A DNA stretch of 64,000 nucleotides from Nonomuraea muscovyensis (GCF_014207745.1 NZ_JACHJB010000001.1:62001-126000), one strand, 5' to 3'; shown: positions 36,672 to 45,534, counted from the stretch's first letter. Notes: a model not told the origin generated them from the sequence alone. Translations and numbers: made by a program.

Positions 36672-38204
36672 TCAGGCTCGCGCCTGCTCCGCCGACGGGA
36701 TGGTGACGCGGTGGGCGGTGCGGGCGGGGGCGCCCCTGCGGGAGATGTAGTCGAGCGTCCGGTACGCCACCGACAGGTCGTCACGGGTCAGCCGGGCCAT
36801 GATGTAGCCGCGCCGCTGGTCGATGTAGGAGATGTGCGGGTTCTCGGCCAGCGACTCGGCGATCCACGTCCTGTCGCGGTAGCCGTCGCCGTCGCTGGCG
36901 ATCGAGGAGGCCACCAGCTCGCGGGCGACGACCGGGGAGTCCGGGTCGTCGGTGTCGGCCTTCAGGTCGGCCAGATGGTGCATGTGGGCGTCGCCGGTCA
37001 GCACGACCGGGTTGGAGGTGGCCGCGAGCGAGCCGAGCAGCCGGGCGCGCTCGGCGGCGTAGCCGTCCCAGGAGTCGAGGCTCACCTCGCGGCCCGGCCC
37101 CCGCCGGTAGTCGCGGTGGGCCACCATGATCTGCTGGCCGAGCAGGTTCCAGCGGGCACCGGAGCCGTGCAGGCCCTCCTCCAGCCAGCGCCACTGGCCG
37201 GCGCCGAGCAGCGTGCGATCCTCGTCGAGCCGCTCGTCGCAGCCGGCCCGTACGCCGTCGAGGCAGGCCTGGTCGTCGCGGAACTGGCGGGTGTCGAGCA
37301 GGTGGAAGCGGGCGAGCGTGCCCCAGGAGACGCGCCGGTTCACCTGCAGCGCGGTTCCCCTGAGCGAGGCGCGGCGGAGCGGCATGTTCTCGTAGTAGGC
37401 GCGGAAGGCGTCGGCGCGACGGCGGTCGAAGGCGGGGGCGCCGGTGCTGGAGACGGGGCCGGCCCAGTTGTTCTCCACCTCGTGGTCGTCGAACGCGACC
37501 AGCCACGGCGCGGTGGCGTGCGCGCGCTGCAGGTCGGGGTCGCTCTTGTACTGGGCGTGCCGCAGCCGGTAGTCGGCCAGCGTGGCGCATTTGCCGGGCG
37601 TGTGGGAGCGGACCTGGCCCGCGAGCGCGGTGTAGCCGCTCGGGCCGTACTCGTACAGGTAGTCGCCGAGGAAGACGACCAGGTCGGGCTCCTCCTCTGC
37701 CAGGCGCCGGTAGGCGGTGTAGAAGCCGTGCTCGTAGTGGGCGCAGGCGGCGACGGCGAAGGCGAGCGGCCGCTCCCCCTCGGGCGTGGTCGTGGTGCGG
37801 CCGGCGGGCGAGACCCGGCCCTGGGCCCGGAACCGGTAGTGGTACGGCGTGCCCGGTCGCAGGCCGTCCAGCTCGACGTGCACGCTGTGCGCGGCGCCGG
37901 CCCGGGCGGTGAGCGTGCCGGACCGGACGATGGAGGAGAAGCGCTCGTCGGTGGCGACCTGCCAGTCGACGTCCACGTCGCGGGAGGGCATGGCGCCGCG
38001 CCCGTCGCCGCCGAGCGGGTCGAGGGCGAGGCGGGTCCAGAGCACGAACCCGTCCGCCGACGGGTCGCCGGAGGCGACGCCGAGCGTGAACGGGTCGCCC
38101 TTCAGCGCCCTGGAGGTGCCGGTCGAGGCGCCGGCGGAGGTGACGGAGCCGGTGGTGGTCAGGAGGCCCGCGGTCGCCGCCGCGAGGAAGGATCTGCGGT
38201 CCAC
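36672..38204 (-). CDS. phoD: PhoD-family alkaline phosphatase/phosphodiesterase, Tat-exported
   Basis: 510 residues. The start MDRRSFLAAATAG is a Tat signal; the N-terminal PhoD_N beta domain follows (FTLGVASGDPSADGFVLWTRLA), then the metallophosphatase core with FLGDYLYEYG, FDDHEVENNW and GDAHMHH metal-binding motifs. It hydrolyses phosphate esters outside the cell, using Fe/Ca in this family. GTG start 38204. No Pho-box is obvious in the short upstream gap, which is largely filled by a 13-bp repeat array. Confidence 0.92.
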   Translation of the reverse strand: MDRRSFLAAATAGLLTTTGSVTSAGASTGTSRALKGDPFTLGVASGDPSADGFVLWTRLALDPLGGDGRGAMPSRDVDVDWQVATDERFSSIVRSGTLTARAGAAHSVHVELDGLRPGTPYHYRFRAQGRVSPAGRTTTTPEGERPLAFAVAACAHYEHGFYTAYRRLAEEEPDLVVFLGDYLYEYGPSGYTALAGQVRSHTPGKCATLADYRLRHAQYKSDPDLQRAHATAPWLVAFDDHEVENNWAGPVSSTGAPAFDRRRADAFRAYYENMPLRRASLRGTALQVNRRVSWGTLARFHLLDTRQFRDDQACLDGVRAGCDERLDEDRTLLGAGQWRWLEEGLHGSGARWNLLGQQIMVAHRDYRRGPGREVSLDSWDGYAAERARLLGSLAATSNPVVLTGDAHMHHLADLKADTDDPDSPVVARELVASSIASDGDGYRDRTWIAESLAENPHISYIDQRRGYIMARLTRDDLSVAYRTLDYISRRGAPARTAHRVTIPSAEQARA

Positions 38205-38298
38205 GCTCCAGGTATGTCCGGCCCGGCTGACCCCGCCATGACGGCGGAGGCACGTCCACGTGAACAGCGTCCGTCAGGGACGGGCGAGCCCGCCGGAC

Positions 38299-38376
38299 AG
38301 GTCTACAGGGCAGGTCTACGGGACGGGTCTACAGGGCAGGTCTACAGGGCGGATCTACGGGGCGGGTCTACAGGGC
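38299..38376. repeat. 13-bp tandem repeat, six copies, spanning the HAD gene stop
   Basis: Six consecutive units beginning at 38299, 38312, 38325, 38338, 38351 and 38364, consensus RGGTCTACRGGGC (first unit AGGTCTACAGGGC). The stop codon of the minus-strand HAD gene (38368-38370) is in the last unit. No spacers, so not CRISPR. Confidence 0.9.
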
Positions 38377-38949
38377 GAGGGCGTGGCGGAGGGCGGCGGC
38401 GGTGGTGAACAGGACGCCGGTCATGCCGGCGAGCCGGGCGCCCTCGACGTTCTCGGGCCGGTCGTCGATGAACAGGATGTCGGCGGGGTGGGCGCCGAGT
38501 TCGGCCGCGAGGTGGTCGTAGATCTCCCTGTCGGGCTTGACCAGCCCGATGCGCCCGCTGTAGACGCGGTGCGGGATGGCGGCGATCCACGGCAGCCGGT
38601 CGAGCCCGTCGGCCGTGGCGACGGGGGCGTTGGACAGCAGCGCCACACCGCCGCCGGCGGCGAGCAGCTCGCGCAGGATCGCGACCGTGCCCTCGTCCGG
38701 GTGGGACCAGCTCGCCACGTCGAGCGCGGTCAGCCGGTCGATCTCCGTGGGGTCGGTGGGCCGGCCCAGCACCGCCGACCAGTAGTCGCCGTCGGTGAGC
38801 GAGGCGCGGTCGTAGTCGAGGCGGTGCTTCCAGTAGCCGGCCCGGAACGTCTCCAGGTCCGCCCCGGCCGTGCGGGCCATGGCCTCGACCTCGGGCTCGG
38901 GCTGGGAGAGGGACAGGACATTGCCGTAGTCGAACACGATCCACGTCAT
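38368..38949 (-). CDS. HAD-family hydrolase (HAD-IA phosphatase-like)
   Basis: 193 residues. Motif I is VFDYGNVLS (the second acidic residue of the DxD pair is replaced by Gly-Asn, as in many HAD-IA proteins of this type), motif II ALLSNAP, conserved Lys in GLVKPDREIYDHLA, motif IV ILFIDDRPENVEGA. It is a small-molecule phosphatase or dehalogenase-like enzyme; substrate unknown. The stop falls inside a tandem repeat array. The ATG overlaps the stop of the hydrolase gene upstream by 4 nt. Confidence 0.88.
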   Translation of the reverse strand: MTWIVFDYGNVLSLSQPEPEVEAMARTAGADLETFRAGYWKHRLDYDRASLTDGDYWSAVLGRPTDPTEIDRLTALDVASWSHPDEGTVAILRELLAAGGGVALLSNAPVATADGLDRLPWIAAIPHRVYSGRIGLVKPDREIYDHLAAELGAHPADILFIDDRPENVEGARLAGMTGVLFTTAAALRHALAL

Positions 38950-39767
38950 ACGAGGAATGGTCGCAGATGCGGCGAGATCGCCGGGCAGCCCAGGTACTTC
39001 TCGGCGGTGTGGAAGTCGATCCAGTCGAGGTTGACGAGTTCCTCCTCGTCCACGCCGGTGAAGCTGTCGCACAGGCCGGGCGGGATGGCGGCGATGTCGT
39101 CCTTGTCGGCGATGTTCACCCAGCGGGCCACCCCGGGGGGACGCCCGCCGCGGCCGTTGATCGGCGCGGGCAGCAGCCGCTCGAAGACGACGTCACGCAT
39201 GCCGAGCGGGCTGCCCAGGGTCACCAGCAGCTCCACCTCCAGGCCGGGGTCGGACCAGAGCGCCTCGTAGGCGACGACGCTGCCGAGTGAGTGGGCGATC
39301 ACGACGCGGGGCCGGTTGCGGCGGATCGCCCCGGCGACGGCGTCGCGGGAGCTCTCCCGCCTGGCCGCGTCGGTCAGGTAGGCCGCCACCTCGGGCGCGA
39401 ACAGCGCGGCGAACGCCGCCGACCTGCTGTCGAGCCGGGTCAGCAGCCAGCCGGTGAACGTCCTGAGCGCCCCCGTGACGTGCTCGCCCACGCCGAGCTG
39501 CCGGGCCCAGCCGGCGAGCACCTGGTGCGCGGGAGCCTCCATCGCGGCGAGCTGCCTCGGCTCGGCGGGCCGTGGCGGGCCGTCGTGCAGGAGGTGCGCG
39601 TAGTAGGCCACCTCGGTGAGGTACGGCCGGGGCTCGCCGCCGAGGGCCGCGTGCAGGTAGCGGTCCCACTTGCGGCGCATCGCCTCGGCGGCGCCGGTCG
39701 CCGAGTTGCCGGCGTCGAGGTAGTAGTCGTACTTGCCGATCCCGTGCACGCCGACGATGCCCGCCAC
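38946..39767 (-). CDS. Alpha/beta-hydrolase-like protein (VHGIGK family)
   Basis: 273 residues. It opens with the strand GIVGVHGIGKYDYY, has the nucleophile elbow IAHSLGSVVAYEAL, and a later LVTLGSPLGMRD and VNIADKDDIAA (acid residue) before a His near the end (DFHTAEKYLG). This is the arrangement of an esterase/lipase-like serine hydrolase; no substrate can be named. GTG 39767 has a strong GGGGAGG site; ATG 39794 is the alternative. Coupled to the HAD gene and divergent from the TetR gene. Confidence 0.72.
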   Translation of the reverse strand: MAGIVGVHGIGKYDYYLDAGNSATGAAEAMRRKWDRYLHAALGGEPRPYLTEVAYYAHLLHDGPPRPAEPRQLAAMEAPAHQVLAGWARQLGVGEHVTGALRTFTGWLLTRLDSRSAAFAALFAPEVAAYLTDAARRESSRDAVAGAIRRNRPRVVIAHSLGSVVAYEALWSDPGLEVELLVTLGSPLGMRDVVFERLLPAPINGRGGRPPGVARWVNIADKDDIAAIPPGLCDSFTGVDEEELVNLDWIDFHTAEKYLGCPAISPHLRPFLV

Positions 39768-39849
39768 AGCGCCTCCCCACCAGACCCCGTACATGCCAGG
39801 CGAATAGTGGCATAGCCCGCCGATGTTCGCCCCCCATTTTCCAGGCCAT

Positions 39850-39869
39850 ACCATACCGCATGGTACGGT
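39850..39869 (+). promoter_or_regulatory. TetR operator candidate in the divergent promoter
   Basis: ACCATACC-GCAT-GGTACGGT, 8-bp arms with one mismatch, 6 bp before the TetR start codon and within the divergent promoter toward the hydrolase gene. Autoregulation is likely by position. Confidence 0.5.
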
Positions 39870-39875
39870 CCTGGG

Positions 39876-40418
39876 ATGGCAAGCAAACGTGACTGGCTCG
39901 ACGCCGGGCTGGCGATCCTCGCCGAGGCGGGCGCGCCGGCCCTGACCGTCGAGGAGCTGTGCGCGCGGCTCGGGCTGACCAAGGGCTCCTTCTACCACCA
40001 CTTCAGGGGCATGGGCGGCTACAAGGGCGACCTGCTCGCCCACTTCGAGACCCACTACACCACCCGCTACATCGACGCCGCCGAGCAGGCGGGGGGCGAC
40101 CGGCTCGCCCGTCTGATGGACCTCGTGCTGGAGGACACCGACGCCCACGCCGGTCTCGAACCGGCCGTGCGCGCGTGGGCGTCGCAGGACGCCGAGGTCC
40201 GGGCCGTGCAGGCGCGGGTGGACCGGGCCCGCACCGACTACCTGCGCGAGCTGTGGCTGGCCACCGGCGGCGCCGAGCGCGACGCGACGGCGATGGCGCG
40301 GCTGCTCTATCTCGTGCTGGTCGGCGCGGAGCAGGTCGTCCCGCCGATCTCGGACGGCGCGCTGCGTGAGGTGTACGAACTGGCGCTGCGGCCGGCGCCG
40401 GGACGGGGGCACCGGTGA
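39876..40418 (+). CDS. TetR-family transcriptional regulator
   Basis: 180 residues. Helix-turn-helix PALTVEELCARLGLTKGSFYHHFRGMGGYKGDLL is diagnostic. The ligand domain is generic. It shares an operator-like palindrome with its own start and is translationally coupled (GTGA) to a small membrane protein gene, which makes that protein its probable target. Confidence 0.9.
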   Translation: MASKRDWLDAGLAILAEAGAPALTVEELCARLGLTKGSFYHHFRGMGGYKGDLLAHFETHYTTRYIDAAEQAGGDRLARLMDLVLEDTDAHAGLEPAVRAWASQDAEVRAVQARVDRARTDYLRELWLATGGAERDATAMARLLYLVLVGAEQVVPPISDGALREVYELALRPAPGRGHR

Positions 40419-40819
40419 ACGGACTGGCCCGCTGGGTGCCGCGGCTGATCATCGGGACGGCGGTGCTGCACTTCGTCTGGGCGTTCGCCCAGCCCCACGC
40501 CTGGGGCGAGATCGCCCGTGACGGCTTCTTCATGGCGCTCGCCGACATGAACGCGCCCGGCTACTGGCCGCGCGAGGGCAGCGTGTGGTTCCTGGCGTGC
40601 GGCGTGGCGATGCTCGCCATCGGCACGCTGGCGCGGCACGCGGTGCTGACCACCGGCCGGCTGCCCGCCCAGGTCGGCTGGTATCTGCTGGTCCTGGGGG
40701 TGCCGATGTGCGTGCTCTACTACCCGGTCACCGGGAGCTGGGTGCTGCCCGTCATCGGGATCCTCGGGCTGGTGGCCGCCCGGCGCGGCGGGCGGCCACA
40801 GGGCGGACCCGCCTCCTGA
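40415..40819 (+). CDS. Small four-helix membrane protein (DUF6463-like)
   Basis: 134 residues with four predicted membrane helices (LIIGTAVLHFVWAF, VWFLACGVAMLAIGTLA, VGWYLLVLGVPMCVLYY, WVLPVIGILGLVAA). It resembles small actinobacterial DUF6463 proteins in length and in the WFLACG segment, as far as I recall. No catalytic residues are evident. GTG start overlapping the TetR stop. Confidence 0.7.
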   Translation: MNGLARWVPRLIIGTAVLHFVWAFAQPHAWGEIARDGFFMALADMNAPGYWPREGSVWFLACGVAMLAIGTLARHAVLTTGRLPAQVGWYLLVLGVPMCVLYYPVTGSWVLPVIGILGLVAARRGGRPQGGPAS

Positions 40820-40931
40820 CCCGCCGGCGGCCGAGGGCCTTCGCCGCAGCGGCCGCGGCACCGGGGCGCGACCCAGACGGCCTCCGCTCAGCGGCCGCGC
40901 CTCAGGGGCGTGCGACTCAGAGGCGCGCGGC

Positions 40932-41351
40932 TCAAGGGTCGCGGCGCAGGCGCTTGAGGTCCGCGCGGTGCTTCTTGGCGGCGATGCGGCGCTCCACCGC
41001 GCCCCTGCCGGGCTTGGTCGGGCGGCGGCGCTTCGGCGGTGGCGCGATCGCCTCGCGCAGCCGCTGCGCGAGGCGCTGCGTGGCGGCCTCCCTGTTGCGG
41101 AGCTGGGAGCGGTGCTCGGAGGCGGCGATCGTGATGACGCGGGCGCCCAGCCGCTCCAGCGCGCGGGCCTTGAGCGACGGCGGCAGCGCCGTGGTGGCCG
41201 CCACGTCGAACGTCAGCTCCACCCGGCTGTCGGTGGTGTTGACGCCCTGGCCGCCCGGACCGGACGAACGCGAGAAACGCCAGACCAGCTCGGCGTCGGG
41301 GATGACGACCGAGTCGTTGACGACCAGCGGGCCGGACATGGCGCCGGACAT
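40932..41351 (-). CDS. arfB: Alternative ribosome-rescue factor ArfB (peptidyl-tRNA hydrolase domain)
   Basis: 139 residues. The GGQ loop is seen in SRSSGPGGQGVNTTDSRVEL, and the C-terminal tail is rich in Lys/Arg (PPPKRRRPTKPGRGAVERR, KKHRADLKRLRR) as needed to enter the empty mRNA channel. It releases peptides from stalled ribosomes without a stop codon. ATG 41351 chosen; another in-frame ATG is four codons later. Confidence 0.92.
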   Translation of the reverse strand: MSGAMSGPLVVNDSVVIPDAELVWRFSRSSGPGGQGVNTTDSRVELTFDVAATTALPPSLKARALERLGARVITIAASEHRSQLRNREAATQRLAQRLREAIAPPPKRRRPTKPGRGAVERRIAAKKHRADLKRLRRDP

Positions 41352-41498
41352 GACGTTGAGCTCCTCACGCGTGCGGAATCCGCCTACGGATCTCCCTAGG
41401 CATCTGCCCCACCGTACCGACGGCACCCGTACGGCAGGCAACGGCTTTTCTCCCAACGCTCCAGCGGGAGAGACGATTCCGTACGCGGCAGGGACCGC

Positions 41499-42056
41499 TC
41501 AGGCGGAGAGCACCGGCTCCCGCACGGGCTCACGTACCGGCTCCCGCACGGGTGCCGGGCACAGCCGGCCGACCACCTCGCGCACCTGGTCCCGCAGGTA
41601 GCGGGCGGTCAGCATGCCCTTGGCGTCGAAGTGCGGGCAGCTCGGGGACAGCACCAATTCCGAGCCCATGACGACCGCTCCCGCGCCGGTGAGCTGCGTG
41701 TACAGCTCGGCCTGCGCCCACATGGCCCCGCAGGCCCGGACGCTGGCGCTCATCACCGCGACGTGCTTGCCGGTCAGCACCCCCGCCGCCGACAGCCAGC
41801 GCAGCGCGTGGCCCAGTTCGGCGGGCAGCAGGCTGTGCTCGGGCGCCGTCAGCAGCACGCCGTCGGCCTGGTCGACCAGCCGCACCAGCTCGATCGCCGC
41901 GCCGGGCATCGGCCCCGCGGCGTACGGCGGCGTCGTGGCCAGGCCGGGCCAGCGCGTGAAGTCGGCCCCCGGCGGCAGTTCGCGGCCCACCGCCTCCAGC
42001 AGTCTGTTGATGAAGGACCCGGTGTGCAGGCTGCCGGCTATCCCGACGACTTTCAC
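41499..42056 (-). CDS. NADPH-dependent FMN reductase family protein
   Basis: 185 residues. The flavodoxin-like start VVGIAGSLHTGSFINRLLEAV and the P-x-Y/E-H stretch (GVLLTAPEHSLLPAELGHALRWL) identify the family. It reduces flavins or quinones with NAD(P)H. GTG 42056 follows GGTAGGTG. The C-terminus ends in VREP repeated three times, from a 12-bp tandem repeat. Confidence 0.85.
   Translation of the reverse strand: MKVVGIAGSLHTGSFINRLLEAVGRELPPGADFTRWPGLATTPPYAAGPMPGAAIELVRLVDQADGVLLTAPEHSLLPAELGHALRWLSAAGVLTGKHVAVMSASVRACGAMWAQAELYTQLTGAGAVVMGSELVLSPSCPHFDAKGMLTARYLRDQVREVVGRLCPAPVREPVREPVREPVLSA
41511..41558. repeat. 12-bp tandem repeat encoding the flavin reductase C-terminus
   Basis: Four 12-bp units (in two similar 24-bp pairs) such as CACCGGCTCCCG and CACGGGCTCACG, giving PVRE repeats that end a few codons before the stop. 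Confidence 0.8.
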
Positions 42057-42435
42057 CGAGCACCTACCGCGTGGACGTCCCGTCCGTGCGGGCGCGAAGG
42101 AAGGGTGGAACGGCGGGTCATCGTGACCTCCCTGTTCGTGTCTCGCCGGACGGGGCATCCTCCGGCGGCGGGCCGGGGTGGAACGGGGGGCGTCCGGGCG
42201 GGAAGGGAGGCCGGGCGGGCCTGCGAATCGCGAACCGCAACGCGACCTCCTCCTCACGGGGTAGCCGTCGCCGTTGGAAATCCCCTGCCGTCAGATCGGG
42301 GAGGATGCCGGCTCGACTCCCGCGAAGGGGTTCTGGCACCCGTGGTGTGAAACCTGCCCGATGTCGTGGATGTCCAAGACCATCCCGCGGTCAAGAGGCG
42401 ACCGGGATTGCCGCACCAGGAGCCCGTGCGCGAAC
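42057..42435. other. Intergenic region without a convincing gene
   Basis: About 380 bp between the flavin reductase start and the terminator of the UbiB-like gene. Short frames occur on both strands but none has a good ribosome site, family resemblance or steady codon bias. It probably holds the flavin reductase promoter, but I cannot place it. Confidence 0.5.
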
Positions 42436-42466
42436 GCGCCGGCGGCCCCTGCCGGGCCGCCGGCGC
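42436..42466 (-). terminator. Terminator of the desaturase-UbiB transcript
   Basis: Perfect 13-bp inverted repeat (42436-42448 with 42454-42466, 5-nt loop), 23 bp downstream of the UbiB-like stop. Confidence 0.7.
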
Positions 42467-42489
42467 TGGAGACGCGCTCGGGGACGCCG

Positions 42490-44445
42490 CTACGGACGCG
42501 GCTCGCGCGGGCGGCGGAAGACGAGGATCAGCACGCGGAGCACGAGGACGGCGCTGACGACCAGCAGGTTGTAGCCGATCATCTGGAACAGCGTGATCGC
42601 CCGGCTGACCTGCGGGCCGCCCTCGGTGCCCAGCAGCAGCACGCCCATCAGCCCGGCGGTGGCGCCGAGGACCGTCAGCAGCACCTGGTGGAGCAGGCCG
42701 GTCACGAAGCGGCGGTCACGGTCGTCGGCCAGGAGGCGGACGTTCAGGCTGAACCGGCCGTGCTCGGCGGCGCTGGCGATGCGCTCCACGCGCCGCGGCA
42801 GGCGGCGCAGCATCGGCAGTAGCGCGGCCAGCTCCTGGCCGACGGCCTCCTTCACCGCGTCGCCGTCGAGCCGCTCGGCGAGGTGGCGGTGGCCGAACGC
42901 GCGGGCCTCGCCGATGAGGTCGAAGCCCGGTGCCAGCCGCAGCAGCGTGCCCTCCAGCGTGGCCAGGGCGCGGAAGACGGCCGCGACCTCGGGTGGCACC
43001 GACAGCCCGTGCCGGGAGACGATCGTGAACAGGTCGGTGAACATCTGGGCGCTGCCCGTGCCCGGGACCAGGTGCCTGGCCATGAACTGGCCGAGCGCCC
43101 GTTCCAGGGCGGGCTCGTCGATGTCCTCGGGCCTCGGCATCACCTCCAGCAGCGCGTCGGTGACGGCGACGGTGTCCTGCCGGTTCATGGCGAGCAGGAA
43201 GCGCTGCAGGGCCGAGCGCATCGAGGTGTCGAGGCGGCCCACCGAGCCGAAGTCGAGCAGGCCGAGCGTGCCGTCGTCGAGCAGCATGAGGTTGCCGGGG
43301 TGCGGATCGGCGTGGAAGACGCCCTCCATGAGCACCTGCCGGAGCAGGCATTCGAGCAGGGCCCGGGCCAGCGCGGGCCCCTGTTCGGCGTCCGCCGTGG
43401 CGAGGGGGCGGCCCGTCAGCCGCTGCATGACGAGGACGCGCTCGGTGCACAGGGCGGAGACGGGGGCGGGGTAGGTGACGCCGCTGCCCTTGGCCGCGGT
43501 GACGGCCGCCATGTTGGCCGCCTCGATGCGGAAGTCCAGCTCCTCGCGCAGCGCGGTCGCGAACCCCTCGGCCAGGTCGCGCACGCCGAGTGTGCGGCCC
43601 CACCGGGTGCGGGTCTCCAGGGTGAGCGCCAGGCGGCGCACGATGTCGAGGTCGCGGTCCACGACCTGGTCGATGCCGGGCCGGCGGACCTTGACCACGA
43701 CCTCCTCGCCGGTGTGCAGCCGGGCGGTGTGCACCTGCGCGATGGAGGCGGCGGCCAGCGGGGTGCGGTCGAACGCGGCGAAGACGCTCTCGGCCGGTCC
43801 GCCCAGCTCGGCCGTCAGCACCGGCTCGATCTGCTCCCACGGCGCGGGGGCTACCCGGTCCTGCAGCAGGCCCAGCTCGTCCACGAACTCCGGCGGCAGC
43901 AGGTCGCGCCGGGTGGACAGGACCTGGCCGAGCTTGACGAAGGTGACGCCGCCGTCGTCGAGCGCCTGGCGCAGCGAGGCGGCCAGCCGCTGCCTGCCCG
44001 GCCGGTCCTCCGGACCGGCCATCGGGTCACGTCCGCGCAGGTAGGGGCCGAGGCCGTGGCGGATCGCGATCCGGGTGATCTGGGAGTAGCGCCTGGCGCG
44101 GGAGATCCGGCCGCGCAGTGACCGGGCCAGCTCCAGCGGGCCGGGGATCGAGCCGGGCGGGACCAGCGCCTCGGCCAGGACCAGCAGCACCATCGGGATG
44201 AGGACCACGCACATGGTCACCAGGAGGATGGCCCAGGCGGCCCCGATCCCGGGATCGTGGTCCGCCTGGAACGACTGCAGGATCGGCGACAGCAGCGGCG
44301 CGGCGATCGTGAAGGCCAGCAGCGCGGCCAGGAACGTGCGGATCGCCCCGAACCTGACCCCCAGCAGGCGGCGGGCGGAGCCGGCCAGCAGCAGGATCAT
44401 GACGAGTGCGGCGACGGACACGATCAGGGCCACGGGAACGTCCAT
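42490..44445 (-). CDS. UbiB/ABC1 (AarF) family atypical kinase
   Basis: 651 residues. Three N-terminal membrane helices (residues ~1-130) precede the kinase-like domain: the KxGQ motif VKLGQVLSTR, the Ala-rich loop AAASIAQVH, VVVKVRRPG with the ion-pair lysine, the HADPHPGN catalytic loop and the LDFG metal site. Two more helices close the C-terminus. UbiB proteins support quinone or lipid metabolism by ATPase or kinase-like activity. Downstream of the acyl-ACP desaturase on the same strand with an 82-bp gap. ATG 44445 opens the first helix. Confidence 0.93.
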   Translation of the reverse strand: MDVPVALIVSVAALVMILLLAGSARRLLGVRFGAIRTFLAALLAFTIAAPLLSPILQSFQADHDPGIGAAWAILLVTMCVVLIPMVLLVLAEALVPPGSIPGPLELARSLRGRISRARRYSQITRIAIRHGLGPYLRGRDPMAGPEDRPGRQRLAASLRQALDDGGVTFVKLGQVLSTRRDLLPPEFVDELGLLQDRVAPAPWEQIEPVLTAELGGPAESVFAAFDRTPLAAASIAQVHTARLHTGEEVVVKVRRPGIDQVVDRDLDIVRRLALTLETRTRWGRTLGVRDLAEGFATALREELDFRIEAANMAAVTAAKGSGVTYPAPVSALCTERVLVMQRLTGRPLATADAEQGPALARALLECLLRQVLMEGVFHADPHPGNLMLLDDGTLGLLDFGSVGRLDTSMRSALQRFLLAMNRQDTVAVTDALLEVMPRPEDIDEPALERALGQFMARHLVPGTGSAQMFTDLFTIVSRHGLSVPPEVAAVFRALATLEGTLLRLAPGFDLIGEARAFGHRHLAERLDGDAVKEAVGQELAALLPMLRRLPRRVERIASAAEHGRFSLNVRLLADDRDRRFVTGLLHQVLLTVLGATAGLMGVLLLGTEGGPQVSRAITLFQMIGYNLLVVSAVLVLRVLILVFRRPREPRP

Positions 44446-44527
44446 GGCCCTAGATCCTCCCAGACCGAACACCCCACATCAGCCCACCCCCGGACAGACC
44501 ACCGCCGTGGGTGGGGTCGTCAGCGCG

Positions 44528-45457
44528 TCAGAGGCGGGCGGCCTCGCGGGCGCGGCGGGCCTCGCGGCGCTCGACGAAGCGGGCGGCCGTGGCCTCGGTC
44601 TTGGCCAGGAACGCCGACAGCTCCTCGCGGGCCTGCTCGCCCTCGGCGTCCAGCCCGGTCTTGTCGAACACCGCCCACTGCTTCAGCACCGGCGTGAGCA
44701 CGTCGTCGAGGTGCAGGCGCAGGTCGTAGATGCCCTCGTGAGCGATGATCATGGCCTTGCGGGTGAAGCCCTCGATGCTGGAGCCGGGCATCTGGAAGGT
44801 GGTCACCACGTCGGTCACGGCCCGCATCGTCTGGTTGGGGTCGAGCTCGAAGGCCGCCTTCAGCAGGTTGCGGTAGAAGAGCATGTGGAGGTTCTCGTCG
44901 GCGGCGATGCGGGCGAGCAGCCGCTCGCAGCCCTCGTCGCCCGACGCCCTGCCGGTGTTGCGGTGCGCGATGCGGGTGGCCAGCTCCTGGAAGGAGACGT
45001 AGGCCAGCTGCTGCAGCATCGTGCCGTACTCGGTGGCGAAGCCCTGCTCCATGTGGACCATGCGGGCGCGCTCCAGCGCGACCGGGTCGACCGCGCGGGT
45101 GACGGTCAGGTAGTCGCGGATCGCGGTGCCGTGGCGGTCCTCCTCGGCGGTCCAGCGGTGCACCCAGGTGCCCCACGCGCCGTCACGGCCGAACGTGGTC
45201 GCGATCTCGTGGTGGTAGCTGGGCAGGTTGTCCTCGGTGAGCAGGTTGACGATGAGCGAGACGCGCGCGGCCTCGGGCAGCTTGGTATCGCCCTCCTGCC
45301 ACGCCTCGCCCCCGTAGACGCCGTCGAAGTTGCGGCCTTCGCTCCACGGGACGTACTCGTGCGGGAACCATTCCTTGGCCATCGTGTGATGACGGTCGAG
45401 CTCTCCCGCGACCACGGGCTCGAGCTCGTGCAGGAGTTCCGTCTGAGTCATCGCCAT
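44528..45457 (-). CDS. Acyl-ACP desaturase (diiron, DesA-like)
   Basis: 309 residues, ferritin-like four-helix fold. Diiron ligands are seen in TAEEDRHGTA and RIAADENLHMLFYR, with a further ligand-bearing helix in NLPSYHHEIATTFG. It inserts a double bond in acyl-ACP chains using O2 and ferredoxin. The ATG 45457 has AAAGGAG upstream. A sequence close to the DtxR/IdeR box overlaps its promoter region, which would suit an iron enzyme. Convergent or coupled iron genes are not present. Confidence 0.9.
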   Translation of the reverse strand: MAMTQTELLHELEPVVAGELDRHHTMAKEWFPHEYVPWSEGRNFDGVYGGEAWQEGDTKLPEAARVSLIVNLLTEDNLPSYHHEIATTFGRDGAWGTWVHRWTAEEDRHGTAIRDYLTVTRAVDPVALERARMVHMEQGFATEYGTMLQQLAYVSFQELATRIAHRNTGRASGDEGCERLLARIAADENLHMLFYRNLLKAAFELDPNQTMRAVTDVVTTFQMPGSSIEGFTRKAMIIAHEGIYDLRLHLDDVLTPVLKQWAVFDKTGLDAEGEQAREELSAFLAKTEATAARFVERREARRAREAARL

Positions 45458-45487
45458 AGATACATCGTCTCCTTTGGTTACGGCACC

Positions 45488-45506
45488 GTAGGTTAGGCTA
45501 CCGGAA
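45488..45506. promoter_or_regulatory. IdeR/DtxR-like box or Nudix promoter -10 in a divergent promoter
   Basis: The 19-mer starting GTAGGTTAGGCTACC agrees with the consensus IdeR/DmdR iron box at 15 of 19 positions by my hand alignment. The same bases also contain TAGGCT, a good -10 for the Nudix gene. A TACGG-CA-CCGTA palindrome lies next to it (45479-45490). Which reading is right cannot be decided from sequence. Confidence 0.4.
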
Positions 45507-45534
45507 GGTCATCACCGTCCCGTAAGGTGCCACC

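Noticed and set aside
38299-38376. CRISPR-like short repeats
   Set aside because: The 13-bp units are directly adjacent with no spacers, and no cas gene is near.
42118-42339. 73-codon minus-strand frame in the intergenic region
   Set aside because: Pro/Arg-rich composition typical of random GC-rich frames, no ribosome site.
42300-42350. tRNA-like T-arm (GCCGG-CTCGACT-CCCGC)
   Set aside because: One stem pair is mismatched, position 54 is not T, and no acceptor or anticodon arms can be folded at the right distance.
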